Shown here one piece after another: positions 44,251 through 51,801 of a stretch of DNA of 64,000 bases (position 1 is its first letter; each line of letters starts with the position of its first letter). A program made the translations under genes and the position numbers. The notes beneath the pieces are model-generated. The model worked only from the letters and a program-made list of their open reading frames with translations, made no database searches and was not told the origin of the DNA. The stretch spans positions 45,294 to 109,293 of the forward strand of contig QHVH01000036.1 of NCBI GenBank assembly GCA_003222245.1, written 5' to 3'. Source of the stretch: Blastocatellia bacterium AA13. GTDB taxonomy: Bacteria > Acidobacteriota > Blastocatellia > UBA7656.

Positions 44251-44454
44251 ATGAGTGTTGATCTCAAAGAACGATACGTTGTCGACGAAACAGGCAACCG
44301 TGTCGCTGTACTCATCGATATTGAGGAGTACCACAGAGTACTCGAGGCACTTGAAGAATTAGAAACTATTAATGCCTATGATGAAGCTAAAGCCTCAAAT
44401 GATGAAATAATCTCCTTCGACCAAGCGATAAATGAAATAGAAAGCCATGGCTAA
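44251..44454 (+). CDS. Phd/RelB-type antitoxin
   Basis: 67 residues from the ATG at 44251, with TGGAGGTAATC before it. The N-terminal half is the Phd/YefM-like DNA-binding fold (LKERYVVDETGNRVAVLIDIEEYHRVLEALEELE). The C-terminal half is an acidic tail that would wrap the toxin (NAYDEAKASNDEIISFDQAINEIE). The TAA overlaps the ATG of the toxin remnant (TAATG), the usual coupling. With the toxin broken, this is probably an orphan antitoxin. Confidence 0.85.
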   Translation: MSVDLKERYVVDETGNRVAVLIDIEEYHRVLEALEELETINAYDEAKASNDEIISFDQAINEIESHG

Positions 44455-44543
44455 TGAGTTACAGCATAGGAATTCTCCGCCGTGCCCAAAAAGAACTGGC
44501 GCAACTTTTGCTATATGAAAGGACGCCCTCCCTGGTAGCTTGA
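44454..44543 (+). pseudogene. RelE-type toxin, truncated after about 18 residues
   Basis: The frame starts MSYSIGILRRAQKELAQL, the standard RelE/ParE N-terminus, and then runs into unrelated sequence (LLYERTPSLVA) and a stop; a full toxin has about 85-95 residues. The break near 44508 lies beside the 3' end of the recombinase element, so insertion of that element is the probable cause. Confidence 0.8.
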
Positions 44544-44572
44544 TGTTTGGAGAGAACGCCGATCGCCGGAGA

Positions 44573-45646
44573 CTAATTCCCATCTCCTCGGCTACCGAAG
44601 CGTATAGGGATTTGAATATCTCGAGTTGCCAGATTCGCCTCCATAGCTTGTTGATTCCGAATGTATTGATCCCACGTTATGTAGGCGGAATGATGATCCT
44701 GGATTACCACTCCCCACTGATCGAGTTCCTTACGCTTGCGGCGCGACTTCTTAGCGCCATCTTTGCCAATGACCGTCTTCATTCCGGTTCGACCGTAAAC
44801 CAGCGCCGCAGCATAACAAGGGTTCTGCTCTGTAAATAGGCTTGTAAGTGTTGAAAACACGTCATGCCTATTTTCATGTTCGGTGGAGCGCCGAAGGCGC
44901 ATGTTGAACTTTAGGATTTGAAGTACCCGCTGACCTGTCGGCAACCGCCAAACAACTTCTCGTCCCGCCGTGCCAGGTTGAGTTTGCGGAAGAGGAGTCC
45001 GCTCCTCGCGATACCAGAGCAATGTTTGCCTTGCACTTCCCATTTCAACAAATTTGCTGAACACTCGCTCGATAGCTTGCTGTACCTGACGATCCGGCGT
45101 TTTTTCGATAAGGTGGTCTTCGGTCCGGATAAATCCGACCGGCAATTCCCACATCGCATGACCTCTGCGAACTTTCTGTTCGAAAGCAAGCCGAGCACGT
45201 TGCCGGAATAGCCCAAGCTCGAATTCGCTCATCGTGCCTTTGAGTCCTAATAGCAGCCGGTCATTAACTTGCTTGGGATCGTATATGCCATCTTCATCGA
45301 TGAGCAGTGTGTCAGTCATCGCACACAAATCAATCAGATGATGCCAATCCCGATTGTTGCGAGCCAACCGCGAGGCTTCCAACGCGAAGACCGCCCCAGC
45401 CGAACCCTCACAAACTGCGGCCAGCAGTTTGCCAAAACCCGGCCGCTCGACTGCTCCACTGCCGCTACGGCCGAGGTCTTCGTCGAGCACCTTGACCTGA
45501 GCAAATCCCAACTGACGAGCTCGATCGCTCAGCCCATACTGACGTTGTTGTCCTTCTTGATGGTGGCGAACTTGATGAAGGCTCGATTGTCGTACATAGA
45601 CATAGGCTGCTCGACTTCGATGGTCGGATTTAATCTTGTCGCTCAT
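44573..45646 (-). pseudogene. Large serine recombinase, C-terminally truncated and carrying a small insertion
   Basis: 357 residues; relatives are much longer. Resolvase domain 1-155: catalytic Ser in YVYVRQSS (about residue 20), EDLGRSGSG, AGAVFALEASRLARNNRDWHHL, YDPKQVNDRLLLGLKGTMSEFEL. Recombinase domain from about 165: ELPVGFIRTEDHLIEKTPDRQVQQAI. The conserved ILKNPCYAGAxVYGRT motif is split: after ILK come 28 foreign residues (DNA 44825-44908) and then NPCYAAALVYGRT. The zinc ribbon and C-terminal coiled coil are missing, the frame ending shortly after YITWDQYIRNQQAMEAN. It is therefore unlikely to move DNA now. Confidence 0.82.
44825..44908 (-). repeat. 84-nt in-frame insertion in the recombinase gene
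   Basis: Exactly 28 codons between ILK and NPCY. The insert holds a short inverted repeat TTCGG.GCTCC.CCGAA at one side. The multiple-of-three length kept the frame open. Confidence 0.55.
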
Positions 45647-45809
45647 GCTCGCTCCTTTCCTCCTCCTCGCGATGTATTACACTTCGCAGCATCTGCATCA
45701 GAAGCTCTTGGCAGTGGAGCCGGATCGGTTCGGGAAGCTTCTCCCACAAACTCTCGCTTTGGAATAGAAACCGTTGTTGATTGCAACGAACAGGGCAGCG
45801 GTTGTGCAT
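45630..45809 (-). CDS. Small ORF overlapping the recombinase start
   Basis: About 59 residues from an ATG at 45809, overlapping the recombinase start by 17 nt. It reads SESLWEKLPEPIRLHCQELLMQMLRSVI followed by an acidic Glu/Arg tail. Small helical ORFs of this kind (WERLPEE... pattern) are often encoded just before this class of recombinase. The accessory function is unknown; it may be decayed. Confidence 0.4.
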   Translation of the reverse strand: MHNRCPVRCNQQRFLFQSESLWEKLPEPIRLHCQELLMQMLRSVIHREEEERSEHERQD

Positions 45810-46074
45810 CGTTTCCTCCGGAGTCTTCAGATGCACAACAACTATCAGCAGGATTAGGAGCCAGCAAGGACTGACTATCGACCAGATCGCAGAGATTGAG
45901 CAAAGCTGAAACAGAAATCTCTGGCTTTGCCTCATCCCTGATCTGACTGCATCGGAGGGGATCCAACATCCAACCCGGGACGGCCACTTGCAAACCGTCA
46001 CCTACCCTCACCACCAACAAATCATCGTCATAGCGCCTCAGCGTTCGCACTATGTCGATCTCTCTTCGAGACAA
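45643..46074 (-). CDS. Short ORF upstream of the recombinase, possibly DUF5372-like
   Basis: 143 residues; the first ~75 read as a small beta domain (LLVVRVGDGLQVAVPGWMLDP) plus a helix (SVSALLNLCDLVDSQSLLA). This is similar in outline to the small protein found before recombinases of this class. The remainder is low quality and overlaps the helical ORF in another frame, so the true 3' end is uncertain. Confidence 0.4.
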   Translation of the reverse strand: MSRREIDIVRTLRRYDDDLLVVRVGDGLQVAVPGWMLDPLRCSQIRDEAKPEISVSALLNLCDLVDSQSLLAPNPADSCCASEDSGGNDAQPLPCSLQSTTVSIPKREFVGEASRTDPAPLPRASDADAAKCNTSRGGGKERA

Positions 46075-46135
46075 TGGATGTGCCGATAATGAATCTGAGC
46101 CGCAGAATTATGAGTAGTATGTGGATGCCTTGCTA

Positions 46136-46204
46136 CACAGTTAGGCCACCCATCTGCTGGAGGCCGGCTTGAACCTTCGCCTGATTTGAGTCCGGTTGGG
46201 CCAT
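46136..46204 (+). pseudogene. Tyrosine recombinase (integrase) C-terminal relic
   Basis: The frame reads LLHS-stop-ATHLLEAGLNLRLI-stop-VRLGH. This is the conserved HSYATHLLEAGxxLRxIQxxLGH block of tyrosine recombinases with Tyr changed to TAG and the Gln position to TGA. Only about 25 codons are recognisable. Confidence 0.72.
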
Positions 46205-46403
46205 AGTCGAGCGCAACGCTCGGTAATCTAGAACATAGTGCATTTGATTTTACCGTTGCCGCATTATGATAAGCTGAAGCGAATTACGTCTATTATATCT
46301 TGCTGGATATTAGGACGAACGGTAATATGTATTGTCGATTGAAGGTAAGTCGGTTAGTTTTAATTAATTCGTTTGGAGTAAACTCGGGAGGGGGGATAGT
46401 TCA
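46205..46403. other. Intergenic region before the large secreted protein
   Basis: About 200 AT-richer bases; the promoter of the next gene should lie here but no clear -35/-10 pair was found. Confidence 0.35.
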
Positions 46404-48569
46404 ATGCATAGAAAAAGGAAGACTCTGGCGATCCTGATAGCGGCAACATGTGCTTACCTGTTCACGTTGTCTGGGCGGGCGGAGGCGCAGTTTCTGCAGT
46501 CGACCGCTCATTGTCTCGGGAATATCCAGGATGGGTCCGGTCACGTGATCGTCGATCTCGGCACGGTGGCGAAGTACACAGCATTATTCCCGCAAAATCA
46601 AAGTCATCAGGACCAATGCGTTGCCGACGTGTCGGCAGCCGCCAGTTCATGGCTGAGCAATTCAGGTCAGATGTGCCACGCCTTCCTGGCGGCAAACGGC
46701 GGCAATCTGACGTTCTACTACAAACTGGGTAGTCTCTCCTGGCGCGACAGCGGGCACGCGACCACAGCAGCCGCCAACTATCCGAAGAGCTGCTTTGGCC
46801 TCTCGGGCTTCGCGTTTCCGAGCTACTACATATTCACGCTGGTCTACACGCCGCCGGGCTGCACGCCTTCGACCTCGTCGACCGGATACAAATGTGGTTC
46901 AGGCAGTTCCGTCAGCTACGCCAGCGGAAGCTCGGCAGGCTCGACGGTGTCTATCGAAAACTCGACCGGAAGCTCCACGTCCGTGACGGCGACGCTCGAC
47001 AGCGCGTTGAGCGTCAGCGGGGGCTATTCAGAAACGTCCACGTCGGGATCGTCGGTCACGATTTCAAAGGCAACCAACAATGTCCTGATATGGCCGAGCC
47101 CAGGGCCGGCCGGCGCCGACGGAATTAATCACGACTACGACCAATTCTTTATTCTTCTCAATCCTGCGGTTGCCATTACCGGTTGGCACGATCCGGTCAC
47201 CGGACAAAATCACGCGCAGTGGTCTCTCGGCACCAAGAACGGCGCGCCGATGCGCATACAGCGAGTCCAGGTCTCGTACCTGAGGTGCGCGCTTGCAGGC
47301 ATCGGCCCTCGTCCCGGCAATTCCGGCAATGGAGGCGGTCCGGCCATCTACGATCCAGCCGGTTCATGCTCAGCGAATCCGTTTCTTCAAATGCAGGGTC
47401 CGGCCGATGCCAGCGCTCCTAACGGTTGGCTGCCCGGACTCACCTATGACGACTACAAGCAAATCCTCGCGCAGGACTTCTTCTGGAACGCATCGCCAAG
47501 CAATCCGATACTCATTCCGACATCGCGTTTCGTGCCGCAATCGACGGACTTCACGTACGACCAGGCCGGCGGACCGCAAGGCGCTTCCTGTGCAGTACAG
47601 ACGCAATCGATTTCGAATTCCAACACCGCGACGAATACTTCTTCGACGCAGACCCAATATCAAGCCTCGATGTCGTTATCTGCCAGCTTCCCGATTGGCC
47701 CGACCAAGCTCGATTTGAAATCGACAACGTCCTTAACCTGGACAAACAAGACATCGAATTCGCTGACGAACGCCAACAGCCAAACCGCGACGGCGACCGT
47801 TGGCTGCACCTCCATCAATTGGACCGGGGTTGATTTCGTCACAGCCTACTACGACACGCTGTACGGCACGTTCCTGTTCGCGCTGGACGACGGTACGGGA
47901 CGAGCAAGGGTGCTGGGCACGATCACCGATATGGACGGTGACCTCGTTCCCCATGAGCCATTGAAGCTCGTCATCGGTAACAAGACCTATCAGTCCTTCT
48001 CCCACAACAACGGCAGCTTCCGCTTCTATTTGCCTGCCGGGCAGACAAGCGCCGGCGCCGCGACCGGCACTCTGTTCGTGGGAAGCGGCGGTGGAATCAG
48101 CAAATCCGTTTCCATCGGTTCGCAGGCAACAGCGACGGCGTCTATTCCCACGCCGGCGCCCTCGCTGTCCGTGGCTCTAGGAACCGCGCCGGTCCCGCTT
48201 ACGCCTTCGCCGACAACTTCGCCGAATAGCTCATCGGCGCGAATTGCAACGCCTGAGGCACCCGCGCCGGTTACTATCTACATAGCCGTGACCAACCGGT
48301 CGCTCTTCGCCACGGCAAAGAATGTGACGGTTACGTCGATTCAGGCGACGTCCCAGACGGGCAAATCGCTTGTCTACAGCGGGAATCTGCCGTTCACTAT
48401 ACCGAAAGGAGCGGCGCTGAAGGCGGGTGCCACGGCGAATTTTCCTTTGACGTTCGCGAATGGCACCGGACCGGTGTCATTCCTTGCCGTAACGGTGAAG
48501 GCGGACAATCTGGCGCCATTTTCGACCATCCTTATACAAGCCAATAAGAACCCATCCCGGCAGCAGTGA
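46404..48569 (+). CDS. Large secreted Ser/Thr-rich protein of unknown function
   Basis: 721 residues, signal peptide 1-28 ending AEA-Q. Cysteines are spread through the N-terminal half (exported, disulfide-rich). Two long Ser/Thr-rich alternating stretches (about 165-225, e.g. SVSYASGSSAGSTVSIENS, and about 400-470, e.g. SISNSNTATNTSSTQTQYQA) have the polar/hydrophobic alternation of beta-hairpins, as in aerolysin-type insertion loops. Between them are IWPSPGPAGADGINHDYDQF and GWHDPVTGQNHAQWSLG. A later CalX- or carboxypeptidase-regulatory-like segment (LGTITDMDGDLVPHEPLKLVI) and a Pro/Ala/Thr linker precede a final beta domain. I do not recognise the whole protein. The gene stands alone. Confidence 0.75.
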   Translation: MHRKRKTLAILIAATCAYLFTLSGRAEAQFLQSTAHCLGNIQDGSGHVIVDLGTVAKYTALFPQNQSHQDQCVADVSAAASSWLSNSGQMCHAFLAANGGNLTFYYKLGSLSWRDSGHATTAAANYPKSCFGLSGFAFPSYYIFTLVYTPPGCTPSTSSTGYKCGSGSSVSYASGSSAGSTVSIENSTGSSTSVTATLDSALSVSGGYSETSTSGSSVTISKATNNVLIWPSPGPAGADGINHDYDQFFILLNPAVAITGWHDPVTGQNHAQWSLGTKNGAPMRIQRVQVSYLRCALAGIGPRPGNSGNGGGPAIYDPAGSCSANPFLQMQGPADASAPNGWLPGLTYDDYKQILAQDFFWNASPSNPILIPTSRFVPQSTDFTYDQAGGPQGASCAVQTQSISNSNTATNTSSTQTQYQASMSLSASFPIGPTKLDLKSTTSLTWTNKTSNSLTNANSQTATATVGCTSINWTGVDFVTAYYDTLYGTFLFALDDGTGRARVLGTITDMDGDLVPHEPLKLVIGNKTYQSFSHNNGSFRFYLPAGQTSAGAATGTLFVGSGGGISKSVSIGSQATATASIPTPAPSLSVALGTAPVPLTPSPTTSPNSSSARIATPEAPAPVTIYIAVTNRSLFATAKNVTVTSIQATSQTGKSLVYSGNLPFTIPKGAALKAGATANFPLTFANGTGPVSFLAVTVKADNLAPFSTILIQANKNPSRQQ

Positions 48570-48607
48570 TTCTTCGCCCTCGCGGTGCCTCACCGTCAGA
48601 GCCGGTC

Positions 48608-48641
48608 TGAGAGCGAGCGCCGCTCGCGGCGCTCGCTCTCA
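48608..48641. terminator. Long perfect hairpin after the secreted protein gene
   Basis: 15-bp perfect stem (arm GAGAGCGAGCGCCG plus one flanking pair) with loop CTCG, about 40 nt after the stop. No T-run follows, so it may stop RNA decay or be a repeat rather than a classical terminator. Confidence 0.5.
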
Positions 48642-48882
48642 ACTGTATTCCGGCGAGGATATGGTCGAGCCAGAGCTGGTAAGGGCGAATATGCGATCCA
48701 CACGCGTTTGCTTTTTTGTGTACGTTGCAAGGAAACATGACGTTAACTAAGATTATCTGGTGAGCGAAAACACACGAGAGTTATGAATCGTATCAAGGCG
48801 CTCTACTGAGCTTATTCATTTTTAGCAGGAAGAACGGAGCTGTTTTCTAACGGTTCTCCGGCGCTGATCCAATTTGCACGAA

Positions 48883-49968
48883 CTATACCGCCGCGGGTTG
48901 TTGTTGCGTCAGGCAATGGAGCGTGCCAAGACCCCAGACCAAATCGACCGCGTGAATGCCGACGACTCGGCGGCTTGTGAACAACTCGGATAAGACTCCA
49001 ATCGCCGTCCTGTCATTCGGATCATTGAAAGTCGGAACGAGTACAAATTCATTCGCGATATAGAAGTTCGCGTAGCTGGCGGGCAGCCGCCTTCCATCGA
49101 AGTAAAGCGGGGCCGGCATCGGCAGCATCACTACTTCGAGCCTCGTTCCATCTTCCAGCCTCATTCCTTGAAGGCGCTCACGGTTCTCTTCGAGAGCCCT
49201 GTAGTTCTCATCCTGGGGATTCGACTCCGTGCAAAGCACAACCGTTTGATGGCCCACGAACCGGCACAGATCATCGACGTGGCCATGCGTGTCATCGCCG
49301 GCGATTCCGTGTCCGAGCCATAACACATTGGCAGCGCCGAGAAATTCCTTGAACACCTGCTCGAGGTCTCGTCCGGTAAGGCCGGGATTTCGGACCTGCA
49401 CGTTGGCATCCAGGAGACACTCTTCGGTCGTGATCAAGGTTCCTCGACCATTCACGTCGATGCTGCCGCCTTCTAGAACTATTGAGCGGTTACCAAGTTT
49501 CGCCTCGAAAAGAGTACAGCCCAACCGATGCGCCGCTAGTTGAGGAATTCGTTGATCCTTGTCCCAGTCGTTGTACTTGGCCCAGGCGTTGAACTGGAAT
49601 TTGATAACAGCGGTTTCAGACGGAGCTTTTCGTGTTATGAACATCGGGCCGGAATCGCGAGTCCAACCGCGGTTGGTCTTGAAACGGAAGAACTCGATTT
49701 TCGAAAGATCGGCGTCCGCGCGGGCCATGTAGCGCCGAGCCCGAGCTTCATGGGCCGCCGAGTTCACCAGCACTCTCACTATCTCACTCGCCGCGAGCTT
49801 GCGAACAATTTCAGCATAGACCCAATGAATAGGAGTTAGTTTGCCGGGCCAGTCGCTTGAATTGTGAGGCCATCCGATCCAGGTGGCTTCGTGGCGCTCC
49901 CATTCGGCGGGCATCCGAAATCCCAGCGAGGCCGGGCTCGCGGATCCAGCGTCGGTAGGTTTCTTCAT
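48883..49968 (-). CDS. aguA: Agmatine deiminase
   Basis: 361 residues. RMPAEWERHEATWIGWPHN at the N-terminus, NRGWTRDSGPMF near residue 100, VLEGGSIDVNGRGTLITTEECLL near 164, GDDTHGHVDDLCRF near 226, YANFYIANEFVLVP near 300 and the catalytic cysteine in GTLHCLTQQQP near 352. Converts agmatine to N-carbamoylputrescine. Its ATG overlaps the stop of aguB by 4 nt (ATGA), so the two genes are coupled in pathway order. Confidence 0.96.
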   Translation of the reverse strand: MKKPTDAGSASPASLGFRMPAEWERHEATWIGWPHNSSDWPGKLTPIHWVYAEIVRKLAASEIVRVLVNSAAHEARARRYMARADADLSKIEFFRFKTNRGWTRDSGPMFITRKAPSETAVIKFQFNAWAKYNDWDKDQRIPQLAAHRLGCTLFEAKLGNRSIVLEGGSIDVNGRGTLITTEECLLDANVQVRNPGLTGRDLEQVFKEFLGAANVLWLGHGIAGDDTHGHVDDLCRFVGHQTVVLCTESNPQDENYRALEENRERLQGMRLEDGTRLEVVMLPMPAPLYFDGRRLPASYANFYIANEFVLVPTFNDPNDRTAIGVLSELFTSRRVVGIHAVDLVWGLGTLHCLTQQQPAAV

Positions 49969-50861
49969 TTAGTCTGATCGATGAAACGCGCTTCAATGCC
50001 TGAGTAGGAATCAACTCGTCTGTCTCTCAAGAAGGGCCAGTTTCGCCGCACGTCTTCGATTCGGCCTGGGTCGATCTCCGCCATAAGAACTTCTTCGCGA
50101 TCGACCGAGGCCTCAGCGATGACCACGCCGAACGGGTCACAGATAAATGACGAGCCCCAGAATTCGATGCCCGCGGCATCCGGCGCGTGCCGCTCGTGGC
50201 CGATACGGTTCACGGCGGCAACATAAACACCGTTTGCGATCGCGTGACTTTTTTGAATGGTCTTCCAAGCCTCGCGCTGCGCCGCCCCGAATTGATCCTT
50301 CTCGTGAGGATGCCAGCCGATCGCCGTTGGATAAAAAATCACATCGGCGCCTTGAAGCGCGGTGAGTCTCGCGGCTTCCGGATACCACTGGTCCCAGCAG
50401 ATCAACGTTCCTATTTTTCCAAAACTGGTGTCGAAGGCGCGGAATCCAAGGTCGCCGGGCGTGAAATAAAACTTCTCGTAGTATGCGGGGTCGTCAGGTA
50501 TGTGCATCTTGCGATAGAGCCCCGCGATCTGACCGTCTGAAGCCAGCATTACGATGCTGTTGTGATAGAGCCCTCGGGCGCGGCGCTCAAATATAGGCGC
50601 TACGATCGCAATGCCGCAGTCCTTTGCTACTTTCCCGAGAGCTTCTGTAGTCGGGCCTGGAACCTGTTCGGCCAGATCGAATAGAGATGCATCTTCAACC
50701 TGGCAAAAGTAGCGAGATCTGAATAGCTCAGGCAGGCAGGCAACCTGAACCCCCAGCGCAGCGGCTTGTCTTACAAAGACCGTTGCGCGTTCCAGGTTCT
50801 CATCGGGACTCGATGAGACCGCCATTTGAATTAGTCCGGCCTTGAAGGGCTCTGATTGCAT
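49965..50861 (-). CDS. aguB: N-carbamoylputrescine amidohydrolase
   Basis: 298 residues from the ATG at 50861; a longer frame to 50912 has no support. Nitrilase fold with Glu-Lys-Cys triad: E in VACLPELFRSRYF, K in GLYRKMHIPDDPAYYEKFYF, C in GTLICWDQWYPEAARL. FYPTAIGWHPHEKD and the C-terminal RRDRRVDSY-like end fit AguB. Releases ammonia and CO2 to give putrescine. First gene of the aguB-aguA pair; together with the PotA-type ATPase at the window start it points to polyamine use. Confidence 0.95.
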   Translation of the reverse strand: MQSEPFKAGLIQMAVSSSPDENLERATVFVRQAAALGVQVACLPELFRSRYFCQVEDASLFDLAEQVPGPTTEALGKVAKDCGIAIVAPIFERRARGLYHNSIVMLASDGQIAGLYRKMHIPDDPAYYEKFYFTPGDLGFRAFDTSFGKIGTLICWDQWYPEAARLTALQGADVIFYPTAIGWHPHEKDQFGAAQREAWKTIQKSHAIANGVYVAAVNRIGHERHAPDAAGIEFWGSSFICDPFGVVIAEASVDREEVLMAEIDPGRIEDVRRNWPFLRDRRVDSYSGIEARFIDQTK

Positions 50862-51009
50862 AAGGCGTAATGTACATGAAAGATGGGCATCGATCCAAGC
50901 CAAGCCAATCAATGGCGGGCGCGTCGAGTTTTCGATAGGTGATGAGCTGTTGTCTTAGGAAGGAACTCTTGCCGAATGTCCTCTCGAATCTTGCTCCAAA
51001 AATCGCGAA

Positions 51010-51041
51010 AACCCCGGGTGGGGGCTAATCCGACCGGGGTT
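51010..51041 (-). terminator. Terminator of the glycine-zipper gene
   Basis: Stem AACCCCGG/CCGGGGTT with a 16-nt loop; on the minus strand it is followed by a short T-run (GGTTTT). Confidence 0.6.
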
Positions 51042-51082
51042 ATCACGAGCCGGCATCGCGTGCCGGCGATCCGGCGCGAAAC

Positions 51083-51628
51083 TCAATGGCGCCTGTGTCT
51101 GATCAGATAATAAGCGGCGCCGCCGCCTCCGCCGGCTAGCGCGCCGATACCGGCTCCCTTACCGCCCCCGGCGATTCCTCCGATTGCCGCGCCGATGGCC
51201 GCGGGCACTCCGATCGTAAGCAACATATTTCTCGTTGAATGGCCGCGGTGCGCTTCATTCTGATAACGAACGCCCGCGACGCGCACCTGACGCCGGGTGT
51301 AAGAACCAGATTGAACGCGGCGGGCGACCGTGCTATCAGATGTTGCGCAGTCCTGCTGACTATCGCGATATCCGGCTCGATATCCCTGATCGAATTCAGT
51401 CGCCTGTCGATCATCTGCCTGAGCGTCGTTTGATTGATTTGGCTGCGCATTATTTGTCTCAACGTTTGCGTGAGCGGGGGACGCAGCGGCGGCGCCGGCT
51501 GTCTGGGCGAAAGCGATCGGCGCGTCTTTAATGTTGCGGTTGTGATCCGCGACCCACGCCAGTCCACCGAGCGAAAGCACTACACCGAGCGCTACAGCTA
51601 AGAAATTTTTTCCTACGCCTTCTTTCAT
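51083..51628 (-). CDS. Exported glycine-zipper protein
   Basis: 181 residues. N-terminal signal or anchor near 8-25 (FLAVALGVVLSLGGLAWVA), an Ala/Asn/Gln-rich linker to about 80, a FDQGYRAGYRD motif, then a glycine zipper near 132-172 (IGVPAAIGAAIGGIAGGGKG, AGIGALAGGGGGAAYYL) and a basic end RHRRH. Similar in its zipper to the 404-residue protein at 18.7-20.0 kb and in the GYxxGYRD motif to the 118-residue protein at 8.3 kb. Probably inserted in or attached to the envelope; function unknown. The ribosome site AGGTGTGTAAGAA precedes the ATG. Confidence 0.72.
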   Translation of the reverse strand: MKEGVGKNFLAVALGVVLSLGGLAWVADHNRNIKDAPIAFAQTAGAAAASPAHANVETNNAQPNQSNDAQADDRQATEFDQGYRAGYRDSQQDCATSDSTVARRVQSGSYTRRQVRVAGVRYQNEAHRGHSTRNMLLTIGVPAAIGAAIGGIAGGGKGAGIGALAGGGGGAAYYLIRHRRH

Positions 51629-51801
51629 TTCTTACACACCTCCAGCGGATGAGTCTTTCTAAACTCTCTTCCAGCCCGACTTACATCGAACAAAAGACTT
51701 ATGCTGTTACAGGTTGCGCAAATCAGATGCCATTCGGACTGTACGCGTTTACAACGAATCAAGCTGTAATCACGCAGCAGGAGGGTGAGGCGGAAGAGAG
51801 T

